A stretch of DNA of 64,000 nucleotides, taken from Psococerastis gibbosa. Taxonomy: Eukaryota > Arthropoda > Insecta > Psocodea > Psocidae. The stretch covers positions 20,268,855-20,332,854 of the forward strand of contig OZ020491.1 of the NCBI GenBank assembly GCA_963971405.1, written 5' to 3'. Both the position numbers and the translations under genes were made by a program. Numbering within the stretch: the stretch's first letter is position 1; every line of letters starts with the position of its first letter. The notes under the pieces are model-generated. The model saw only the letters and a program-made list of their open reading frames with translations. It searched no databases and was not told where the DNA came from. Shown piece by piece: positions 1 through 10,200 of the stretch.

Positions 1-980
1 GTCGCACCGGACAGTGTGGCAGCATCGTGTCACCCCGCATCCCTCTCAGCCGCATCCGGCAAAAAGGGATATTACGTCGCTGGCCTAAGTTGTAAGGATC
101 ATTATTGCATTGGTATTGTGGGGTAGCTTATTGGCAGACGAATGATATCTATAAAAATATTATTATATAGTAGACCTAATTAGTAATCATTAAATACCAA
201 TTCGTATGGCCATATATCTGTCAAAATGTGAACTACAATAAGACCATGATTTGCGACATTTATAGTGCATACAAATTATCAGCGACGTATTTTTCTTACA
301 ATGCCTTTGGCGTGTTCCGAGACTGAGTCGAGTATAGACTACATGAACAGAATTATTAATTATAACTACTAACGCACACAACAAAGCCAAGCGAGACAGT
401 TAAACTTCAACTAAGAGAATGGCTTGAAGAAGTATGACAGCCAAGGTGACAAGAATTTTACATAAAAGAGTGAGGTAGTGCTCATGGAAAGAAAGCCATT
501 CTCTATATTCAAGGCAGCGTAGTACTAACAAATAAAATAGCACATTTTCTGCCTAAACATAAATAGCAACAGACGCAGAGTAGGTTAAAGACAAGTGTGA
601 GTATGATGCGTTATCAGAGATGAATGAATTACGGTTAATTTTTTTTAACAAATATAAATCTAGAAACGCTGAGTGGTTTGAACGGGCCGGCAACATTAAG
701 GGTGGGCCCGCGTTCGTTTGTAAAGTTTCGGTAAGGCATTTTCATAAACGTGCAGACGATTCCTGTCAGTAAGAGACAAATCTTAGTATTGTTCTGTATG
801 GTTCGCCTGTATTAAAATGCTAACAAAACTTGGACCTCGGATGCATTGTAAACAGTGAGTGGGAGGTGAGTCAGGAAATTCGCAGCTGCATTGAACAAGC
901 TCGAAATGTCTTCAAAATGCAGAAAGTACTTCGGTGTCGGAATCAGCGGTTGGACCTTCAATTGAGTGTGGTGAAATGAG
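1..980. other. AT-rich stretch, nothing recognised
   Basis: No convincing coding sequence, structured RNA or repeat end was found. Short open frames here have no recognisable motifs. Confidence 0.4.
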
Positions 981-1232
981 ATGTGTTCCCAATTGTTCTT
1001 CATAGGAGGGATGGGTATTGACCCAAGCAAAGGAAACAGAATCAGTGTATTCGAAATGTGGATATGCAGACGAATGCTGCGCTTATTTTGGATATATTGG
1101 AATTTCCCTAATGCTGAGGTCCGAATTGCCAAATATGACCGCCAATCTTCACTAGAAGAAGCATTTAAAGAACATGGAATATTTGATTGCAACATGGCGG
1201 TGCGATCCAGTAGTCCTTGCGAACGATCGTGA
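981..1232 (+). pseudogene. LINE C-terminal remnant
   Basis: The plus-strand frame contains the string FEMWICRRMLRLFW. It resembles the FEMWxYRRMLxISW segment that many arthropod non-LTR retrotransposons carry downstream of their reverse transcriptase. The expected motif is degenerate and nothing on either side extends it into a reverse transcriptase, so this is an isolated decayed fragment. The antisense open frame over the same bases is a shadow. The assignment rests on this one motif. Confidence 0.4.
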
Positions 1233-1289
1233 AACCCGCCCTTAATTACTGAGTTAAACAGTAATGGTTTCGTCCACATTCACTATTAA

Positions 1290-1731
1290 GGGTATTCACT
1301 GTGTTTCGATTTCCCTAAGGGAAAGTAGGAAACTGAGGGAATAGAACTCCAGTTTTTCTACGTAGAAAAATAATGCCATAAGGATACGTGTTTTTTACGT
1401 TTCCTACTTTACCCGACCGGTAGGTTGGGGAACTGCACTTGGATAATCGAAAAGGGCCATATTTGTTGTTTTGAATTTGAATCTTGCTTTTTATTTTTAT
1501 TTAATTTAAAAAATGAGCTCTGCGACAGAAATTAATAAAAAAACAAAAGGAAACATGTGGCAAGAGGTGGACTACATCAGATGTTTATATTATGTCAATA
1601 GCCAAAGGCAAAGAAACTTTGGAGGTAAGTTAGGTAGGGTTTTCTATTTCTATGGTTCACGGAGGTATCCTAATGCTGAGCTATTTTTCTACTTTTCCAT
1701 TCCCTTTTATATCAACGCAGTGAATACCCCT
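1290..1731. mobile_element. Non-autonomous TIR element, family N-like
   Basis: The 442-bp segment starts GGGTATTCACTGTG and ends CGCAGTGAATACCCCT, which is inverted. It is bounded by ATTAA on the left and ATAAT on the right. The termini are close to those of the element at 5092-5585 (GGGTCTTCACAGTG), so the two are probably related families. No transposase is visible inside. Confidence 0.6.
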
Positions 1732-3633
1732 ATAATATTTGGCGGAAACGAAACTCTCCGTAATGTAGAAATGGAATGCCACACGCGGTGACGTATGGGA
1801 ATTATTACGTTGGCATTTAATTTTAAACGTATCTATTCAATAAATTTAAAATTATAGACCCGTTTCTATATAGAACCCTAATGTTTCCCACCGCTTCAAA
1901 TCCACCTCCACCAACCCGATCATGGATGCTTTTACCAACAGTAAATCATTTATTTTAGAAAAATGTCCCGGTACTTTTCGTTCTTTTCAAAACACTCCAA
2001 AGCTTTCCAAGAGAGGGTTGATGATTAAAACAATAACTCAATTGAAAACCAGGATCATTTCTTATTCGTACTTTAATTGGTTGGAAACATATTAGGTAAC
2101 GAAGAAGGCAACAGTTAAGAAGACATCGAGTTGCATTTGAGTCGGTCATGCGCTATAAAGTTGCAGGTACTCAAAGATTAAGGCTCTGTTTATACTTATA
2201 ATAAGAGTTTTTCTACATTGTAAAGCACCCTTAAATGACTTCCAGAAGGCCTCGAAAGAAACGTAAAGAATAACTTACAGAGAATTATATAATTCATTGA
2301 AATACTGTAATAAAAGTAACCCACTCCAAAGCAGACGACTAGTATGTTTTGTTATTTTGGCACCACTAAGTTCCGCCTACGTCTAGCATATGCAAGAATG
2401 AACAGCAATTTAACTCAGTAGACAAGCTATATTTATTCTAATTTTAATCTGCTCTTATACTTGTGAGTCAATGGGGTTTACTCAGAATAATTTAACCGTA
2501 TTCCCTGATAAGTTATTCTTTTCATTTCGTGCTAGATCTGCAGCCAACGATATCGCAGCATATTTCTATACCAACAAAAATTATTCAAGAGTTCCCGAGC
2601 CGTATAAAACTGTTAAGCACGACCTTAGCAATGGATGTTACAGTCTTTTTGCTATGGTAACTAAGATCACATGAATATAATAAGTTATCTTAGAAATCAA
2701 TCTATAGGCTGAACTTCTGACTAAATTTCAAGGCCGTCTCCAGATTTTAGAGCATTGTTCTTATTTAAGCTGGCCACACAATTTCATAATATAATTCGTC
2801 TGATAAACGAAACCACCGACTGAATCCATGAAACTACGCACCCGAATAATATAATAATCCATGTAATGGGGACGGTAAGGACAGAGGGAAAATTAAATTA
2901 TTTGAAATATACCGATCGGGAACACATGATGATATTACTCTACAAGTACAAAATCTCAATTTTATTTAAAGATCTTCCCTTCAGCATTACTGTCCCCCCT
3001 CATTTGAAGCACCATGGTCGTTACATGGATTTATAAAAAAACACATATTTTATTCAAATGGCACATTAAAATTGATAATTAAATGACGCGTAAGTACTAA
3101 CGAGTCTGACTAGACTTAAAAGTACCTGAACTTTGACAAAATGGCGCAACAATAAAACATGCATTGCTAATATGTACAGGTAACATTCTACTATGTATAA
3201 TCAGTATATAAAAATATCACATATAGGAAGGGAGAGTACTGTAGAAAAATCATTGGGTGATAGCGAATTTCTGGCCTAGCCGCATCTGAGCCCCATCGAT
3301 TGTAAATTAATTTGAACATTTATTACCAAGCGTTTTTTAATGTCTTAAACTTAGGGTTTCTGTCAGATTCAGAAATTTCTTTCTATGAATAATTTTGCTG
3401 ATTATTGGTTGAAAATCAACAAAAGATTCCTTATTCTTAGGGTAGGTCCCATCATCGCATGAAGAACCTCGATAAGGAATAATGGCACGACACTGCCAGG
3501 CACTGGAGGATGCTGTTCAGTTTTCTTTCCCGATACTTTTTAAATGACGGTGGGACCCAATCTTAAACGATAAAGGAATCTTCACTCGCACAGCTTGAAA
3601 TTTACACTTCTCATGCTAAAATGTTAAAATTCA
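1732..3633. other. Unannotated intergenic DNA
   Basis: No gene or repeat boundary could be supported. A 67-codon frame at 2471-2674 has no recognisable motif. Confidence 0.35.
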
Positions 3634-3885
3634 ATATCGATGGCTGCGTGGTAATACAACGTAAGTGACTCCGGGGTCGAAATTGAGATGTTTAGTGAAA
3701 CTGGAGCGGAATTTTAAGTTGCACGGGCCTGACTACATTTGATTGTGCTAGGTTGGATCTTTTAACAATTATAGCACTTGAGAAATCGGTTTTACAATAA
3801 GAAAAGACGCGTATATCAACAGTTTTCTTTGCCTCAAAACTTTGGTTTTGTGCACTTACGTGGTATTACCACGCAGCCAGCGATA
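3634..3885. mobile_element. Small inverted-repeat element (MITE)
   Basis: The left arm (ATATCGATGGCTGCGTGG, then a GTAATAC/ACGTAAGTG-type stretch) is repeated in inverted orientation at the right (CACTTACGTGGTATTACC, ACGCAGCCAGCGATAT). The internal sequence is non-coding. It occurs only once in the window, so the family is not confirmed. Confidence 0.5.
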
Positions 3886-4089
3886 TCCTTTTTATTAGTG
3901 TAGTCTAGGAAATTTAGTGGACTTTTTGAGGGGCAATATACAAATATGCAGCTACTCATTGGAAGCCAAGAATTTTTACATAATTCCACAAAATTTGAAA
4001 CTTCGGTAGATGGTGCTGTTCAAAAATTCGCTATTGGCCAGTATTACACGCTATAAAATATCATAAACTAATTTTATTTTTATGCATAA

Positions 4090-4202
4090 ACAAACCAATT
4101 ACAATATACAGCTCTAATCGTCATTACATACTATCGCGCCAAGAATTACTTAAAAAAACTGGGTTGTGTACATAATGAATTGTAATAATTGTAATTGGTT
4201 TG
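4090..4202. mobile_element. Short MITE with 16-bp TIRs
   Basis: The ends ACAAACCAATTACAAT and ATTGTAATTGGTTTGT are perfect inverted repeats around a 113-bp non-coding unit. Single copy in the window. Confidence 0.5.
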
Positions 4203-4364
4203 TCTAGTTTGTGCAGTTCATGCGACAAGACGTAATCGATCGAACGTGTAATAAGGCCCATTAACAGTAAGGAATACAGTATGTATGGAAATTGACATGC
4301 GTGTTTTGTGTCTTTGGATATGTGATTAGGGGCCCAGTTGATTTAAAATACAATTTTAAAAAAC

Positions 4365-4586
4365 ATGCAAATTTTGGCTGTTGGCTCTAGTAGTCTATCT
4401 GGACTTGCATTGAGCCGAGCAACAAGATTTGTAAAAGGTAAATCATTTCGATCCACAATTAAAAAAGTTCGCATAAGGGCAGAACCAACAATTGTTAATT
4501 TAGCCCTGTCTTCCATTGGTTCTAAAACCTTGGAAATGATACAAATGATATTTAACGATTTTCATAGAGTAGATGGAGAATATTAA
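4365..4586 (+). other. 73-codon open frame, not recognised
   Basis: A plus-strand frame starts at an ATG and encodes a Ser/Leu-rich N-terminus followed by a basic segment. I recognise no domain. It lies between MITEs and a LINE tail, and in AT-rich DNA a frame of this length is close to chance. It is listed only because nothing else explains the interval. It may be a transposon remnant. Confidence 0.12.
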
Positions 4587-4729
4587 TAAAACTAATTAAT
4601 TAAAAATTACCAATAAAATATCAAGCATGCGAAAGGGCATGTTTGGCTTAATAAAATACGAGGCCAGTGGATACACATAACAAACGGAGCAACATTAGCT
4701 CTTAATTTACATCTGTGTAGATGGAAATA

Positions 4730-4885
4730 ACAATAATAATAATGTACTGAAGGCCTTTTTGCTGAACCTAGGCCTACTTATAGTTGCCCATTGGTCCCTT
4801 GTCCAATGCCAACGACCTAATGGATTTTGGACATTATTTATATTGTTTCCGTAAGAATTTTGGGCCATTGACAATGTACGTTCCA
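4730..4885 (-). repeat. LINE 3-prime tail fragment
   Basis: An (AAT)n run at the left edge is followed by GTACTGAAGGCCTTTTTGCT and a segment containing CCAATGCCAACGACCTAATGG. The same arrangement, diverged, follows an (AAT)n run at about 31192-31440. Read on the minus strand both end in an (ATT)n tail, as expected for 3-prime ends of a non-LTR retroelement. Confidence 0.45.
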
Positions 4886-4954
4886 TCTTGTCTATAAATA
4901 TCGTTGTAAGTATTCAAATTAAAAAAAAACAACAATTATTGACAACGCTGAGAA

Positions 4955-5720
4955 GGCGGCAATTCCACCAGCGAATTTACTTCATTTGTGATCTGAGATT
5001 TTTCGTTTGTTTTGTTTTAAGGAGACTATTATGTAGATACTTAACTTATCTATTATAAATTAAGTTATAATATAGTAGCAGACATCATTAAGGGTCTTCA
5101 CAGTGTTCGTGTTATCGAGTTATACCTAGTTAAGTGTGTTATATCAAGCTAAGTTAACACACCGATAACCCGACAACCAGCTAACCAGCGTGCTATCCTA
5201 AACCCACTTCCAAGTTGGTTAACATGTTATTTACCTTGCTATAGCTCAGGTTTGACCGCCGCCATATTTGTTTTTGTCGATTGATTTGAAACACGCGTTT
5301 AAAATTTTGTAGCATTTAAATTTATTTATATAATCTATTATCACAAGCACTTACCGTAAATACTTAAAATTATAATAACCAAAATGAACAAAAAATATAA
5401 ACAAATGTGGCACTAGAATAGAGTTCTGCCACTTTCTTTAAACCCGTGTCACGAACGTCTGACTACTACCACGTTGTTTACTCTGTCGATATAGCATGAT
5501 AACTCACTCCCGAGGTCCATTCACGATTGTGTGTTAACTTTAATAGCACATCTAACTCGATAACAAGAACACTGTGAAGACCCCTATTAATAAGTCTCTA
5601 CCATATTATAACTTATTTATAATAGATAAGTTAAATATCTACATAATAGTCTCCTTAAAACAAAACAAACAAAAAATCTCAAATCACAAATGAAGTAAAT
5701 TTGCCGGTGGAATTGCCGCC
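4955..5720. mobile_element. 3-bp-TSD MITE interrupted by another element
   Basis: The ends GGCGGCAATTCCACC and GGTGGAATTGCCGCC are inverted repeats flanked by GAA on both sides (4952-4954 and 5721-5723). The arms extend inward as long complementary sequence, including GTAGATACTTAACTTATC. The same arms occur without interruption inside the element at 62189-62577. A second element (5092-5585) has inserted near the centre of the palindrome. Confidence 0.75.
5092..5585. mobile_element. TIR element N, nested in a MITE
   Basis: The ends GGGTCTTCACAGTGTT and AACACTGTGAAGACCCCT are inverted and extend into GTGTTATCGAGTTA / TAACTCGATAAC-type arms. ATTAA is present on both sides (5087-5091 and 5586-5590) as a candidate target-site duplication. 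A second copy lies at 44475-45832 in the opposite internal orientation and carries its own insertion. Non-coding. Confidence 0.7.
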
Positions 5721-6038
5721 GAAGCAACACACAACATGAGTAAAATTAGGCCTTTAAATTTCATTGTAGTACAAAAATAAAAGTTAGACCGATCAGACTA
5801 CAAACAGGAGCCAGCTCCTTCAACATAATTTTTATGATTGCCCTGTTTAAAAGAGTGCTAAAATAAGGTGGGAATGTGGTTACATAAGGTAGGAAAGGCA
5901 GGACAACTTACAATATGTATCTGCTTTTAAAAACAGCTGATTGTTAATTTACTACACGCAAACAAATTTCATAAAAATATAACACACATATTGGCTACTT
6001 CAGTATTTAAGGCTCACCTTGGAATTTATTCTTCTTTA
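5721..6038. other. Spacer between MITEs
   Basis: No feature recognised. Confidence 0.35.
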
Positions 6039-6177
6039 GGCGGGGATTCCACCAACGTCAATAGTGATAGTAAATGTTTTTTGACGTGGTAGCAGACATT
6101 TTTAGCCATACTAAAAATGTCTGCTACCACGTCAAAAAACATTTACTATCACTATTGACATTGGTGGAAACCCCGCC
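6039..6177. mobile_element. Palindromic MITE, family M
   Basis: The 139-bp near-perfect palindrome starts GGCGGGGATTCCACC and ends with its complement. TTA is on the left and TCA on the right. The arms include TTTTTTGACGTGGTAGCAGA and its complement, so the single strand would fold into one long hairpin. A close relative is at 55786-55923. Confidence 0.8.
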
Positions 6178-7047
6178 TCAGAGTATTGATCCATTTTTAT
6201 TAATTCATTGCTTATAGTGTCACCCATTATCTAGTAGATTATTTTTCAAATGCTCCAGCAGAACTTTATCGCGTTGCAACATACATTTGAGAACTTTTAT
6301 CACAATAAGGTTGTTTTCCCCAGATGGAACAACATAAAAGAACGTGAGACCCGGCTCCTATAGCAATAAAGTCTGATGTGGATAGCTGTAGTAACATTCT
6401 GTGACTAAATATTCATATTAGCAAGACTTCCCCAATACGCCATTTTACATCTACCCAAGTACCTCCTCCCCCGCTAAATATTCAAACTATCCACGGCTTT
6501 GGTGCCCACAAAGTAGGATATTTATTACAGACAAAAAGTTCAAAAAACTATTAACAATAACTAAATACACAAAAAATGCAATACATTTAATTTGCCTGCT
6601 GGAACATTAAAAAAAAAAATCCAAATGAGATTCCATCAGCAGCCCAACTTAAGATCGAGGATAAAAATGTAAACGCAACAATATTAAAAGCGCTTATTGC
6701 ACACTAACAGTCTGTTGCTTACATTTTTACCTATAGAACTAAAATTACGTAACATGGTAGATCACGTAGAGCTGCAACAGGTTTCTGAATTCATCATACT
6801 GTATGCTTTTAAGAATAACCTAATAATCGAGTAGCAGTGCAACTTGCAAGTCATAGATTTATCTCGATTTTCACAAATTGAAATTGAAAAGCCATTAAAA
6901 AAAATCAGACTATTCTTAAAATATACAAAACAACCCACAAAAGCGTTAGCCTATTATTCCCGTTTTTAATTCCAAGGGAATTGATGCACTAATGAAGTAG
7001 TACCAAAAACGTCTGCGAGGGACAGCACAAGCACAATGTCAGGTGAG
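6178..7047 (-). other. 3-prime flank of the PDE9 gene
   Basis: This lies directly downstream of the PDE9 stop codon on the minus strand, so its proximal part should be the 3-prime UTR. A weak ATTAAA-type polyadenylation hexamer is present near 6965-6970. I cannot place the cleavage site. No other gene was recognised. Confidence 0.4.
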
Positions 7048-7279
7048 TTAATGGGGGAGAGCATCCAGCGACGAAGACTGCTGGTCTGACTTGCCCAGCC
7101 AGGCGCGCCAGCCTCGGCCCCGCCGCCGCGAGCCCGATTTGCGCAGTTTTGGCAACGTCCGACTTCTCTGCGGCGACTCTTCCTCGTCTTTGTCTAACCA
7201 CGGCAGGTGACTCTTAAGGCTCCGCAGCTTTGTTAGGAGACTCGGTTTCTCAGCTTCACTTGACTCTGACCGCTCCTCC
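7048..7279 (-). CDS. Pde9: PDE9 terminal exon
   Basis: 232 nt, acceptor ATTTGTATCAG, entering phase 2 and ending at TAA (7050-7048). It encodes residues 681-756: an acidic start, [20 protein letters not shown], a strongly basic [13 protein letters not shown] segment and a Ser-rich end. GC-rich third positions contrast with the AT-rich flanks, which supports it as a real coding exon. Confidence 0.8.
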
Positions 7280-10200
7280 CTGATACAAATAAAGTCCAGC
7301 AAAGTTACATTATATATGGCATATACGAGACTAGCTTAGGCGCTTATTCCACCTACGTCAATAGTCAATAGTAAATGTGGTATTGACGTGGAAGCAGACA
7401 TTTTTAGACTGTCTTTAATGTCTGCTACCACGTCAATATCACATTTACTATTTACTATTGACGTAGGTGGAATAAGCGCCTTAGAACTTCAGCCCTTGCT
7501 TGCTTGTTTCATGGATTTGCTAAAGAATCATACTCCCAAAGTTAACCCCAACAAGATGGCGGCCAACTACCAATGACCCTGCATGGCAATGAGTTAGTTA
7601 TATTTTTTTGCGCATGTTTTTACATGCCGGAAAATCTTCTAGTTTCAATAGGACGATGTTACTATTCCTCGTGGCTTTAACCACAAAAAGACTAGTATCC
7701 GCAGTTGGCTAAGTCACGCATGTGTCACAGTGGGTCAGTGGTAAGCTTGCATCAGCTTTTCAATTATAGTTTGTAGTCAGTGTGGGTTTTACATCAAGAA
7801 AGTGTACCAAAGGCCAAAAATTCTTGCGGAGCAATACCAAAATACCCAAAATTCATGGGTTCATTGGCAGGGCAAGTTTTAATGAGCTAACATGAAAAGC
7901 CTTTCCGGAAATTATTATAATTTTATTGGAGTGCATGCTCATTTTGCACTACATTGAATAAAATACCAATTACTGTTCGCCCAGAAAAGTTTGCAAATGC
8001 ACATTAGAATATCCCGTAATGCCTTCCCAAGTCCCGCATCTCCATGTAAATTCCCTATGCTGCATTTTCAAATCAGAAAGAACTAATTTGCATGTGTTTG
8101 TATGCACAAAACTTATGGGGGTTCCATTCCAAATTTAATGCATTAAGGTCACAAGTGGACATTGCTTATTTTTTTAGCTAAAATTGCTCCATTGTCAAAA
8201 TTAAAATTAACATTTTCTGAATGTTAGTTAATTGTCTTCAACTACTGTAGCACCGTTAGTGGAACGGTCTTAGGGTCATCATAGAACAAACTCAAAGCAA
8301 TATTTATTGTTATAGCCTAAATATTATTAGTGCGTTTCTTGAATTTGAGAAATTTATAAAATTTTCTTCTTACTACACTGTATTATAAAATGGATCAATT
8401 TGAAAGTAGACTGTTAATTTCGAAGTTAAGGGCATTCAGACCACAGAAAAGAGTGGTAAGTCTTACCAGAGGAAGCAGGCCTAGTAAGAGGAAGATGGAA
8501 GGCCAAAGCAGTGAAACTGAAGCAACATTTCTGAATAAACCGTTTGGTAAGGCAAGCAAATTCACTAGCAGGCATGAATGATGATCTTAAACCTTTGCGA
8601 ACTATTTAAGGAAGAGGGGTGAAGTTGAAAGCTAAATCAGTGATTTATTGTCAGATATGCGTCAATTCTGATACAACAGAGGCTAGGAGTCCGTCGAGGT
8701 ATAAAATCAACAAAAATATAAAGGGAAAAAGACGTCAATACTACTACGCGATCTCGACGAATGTGATGAAAGTATGATAAGGAACCACATAACTATGTAT
8801 ATTCATCCTAGAATGATTGCTGACTGTTAAGCTTGGACACCCTGCGACAAGAAATATGAGAGCTTGATGGTCGTTTCCAAATGCACAAGGAGAGCCTCCG
8901 CGTATTTATCACTAGGCGTCTTCACTTCAGGTAAATTAACAATCTGTGCTCTGTAGTTACCATATATGAAAAGTAGTTCCGAGAGAAATGAATTTCAATT
9001 TGCTAGTATTAGTATTTTGGTCTGATAGATACAATATTTCCATGGACTTTATTTTTATTTTTTATTTTATTTTTTTTATTTTAAAAAAAAGATAAATCTC
9101 ATACAAACAATTTAATGAATGTATCCGATTGACCTTATCAGTCGCCTCTGTAGGTTATTACCCGTGATGAGTACGACACGTCTCCGATTGCATGGCGTGT
9201 AAAGATTCGCACAAGTGCAAGCACGTTACCACCTGGCCATCGAAGTCGAACTTCTCCATAATATAAAGAAATCAATGTAATCAATTAGTACTCGCATCAG
9301 AACTCATTGTGAAAATATTTTTCTTGGTTAAGTTTTACGTAATAAAATAAAAAAACACAACCAGACTATTATGTATACACGCATCAGAAGTGCAGCAGAA
9401 ACAAAGAAGTCACAATTCCAATGCTGTGCAGATTTAAGATGTTTGACAAAATACAACGTCTTGGTCGAGTCGCCACGCACGCTTTCTTGGCGTTATAGGT
9501 ATTTACAAGGAATCCGGAACGCCAGGTCTGAAGAAAAGCGCATTGTATACCTTGACGAGACCCTTATTGGTGTGATACACAGAAACACTTTTCTGTGGCC
9601 TGGACGCTCTTAAGTTAACTATCTACTTTCAAGTTGATCCATTTTATAACACAGTATGGTAAGAAGAAAATTTTATAAATTTCTCAAATTCAAGAAACGC
9701 ACTAATAATATTTATAACAATAAATATTGCTTTCATTTTGTTCTATGATATCCTAAAACCGTTCCTATAACGGTGCTACAGTAGTTGAAGACAATTAACT
9801 GACATTCAGAAAATTTTATTTTAATTTTGACATTGGAGCAGTAAATTTGTAAAAAGTGCAACAGATCGACAATTTTAGCTAAATAAATAAGCAATGTCCA
9901 CTTGTGACATTAATGCATTAAATTTGGAATGGAACCCCTATAAGTTTTGTGTATACAAACACATGCAAAGCAGTTTTATCTGATTTCAAAATGCAGCATA
10001 GGGAATTTACATGGAAGGGACATGGGAAAGCATTACGGGATATTCTAATGTGCATTTGCAAACTTTTCTGGGCGAACAGTACAAGAAAATTCAACCACTT
10101 TCCTTCAACTCAGGCAAAAGCCCTTTACCGGTATTATTTTTATTATTATTGCTTTCCAATTCATACGTAGTAGGCTATAAGGAAAGCTTTGTGATGTTCG

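Larger units (their letters stand above)
7973..10079. mobile_element. Tc1/mariner-type transposon with ~440-bp inverted repeats
   Basis: The ends CTGTTCGCCCAGAAAAGT and complement are flanked by TA on both sides. The inverted arms run about 7973-8411 and 9628-10079, with small indels. TA duplication and the YLDET motif inside support the IS630-Tc1-mariner superfamily. The internal coding region is broken, and a SINE has inserted at 9062-9262. The long arms are unusual for the superfamily. Confidence 0.8.

Noticed and set aside
812..1279. 155-codon minus-strand frame
   Set aside because: No recognisable domain, and it overlaps the LINE-like plus-strand motif.
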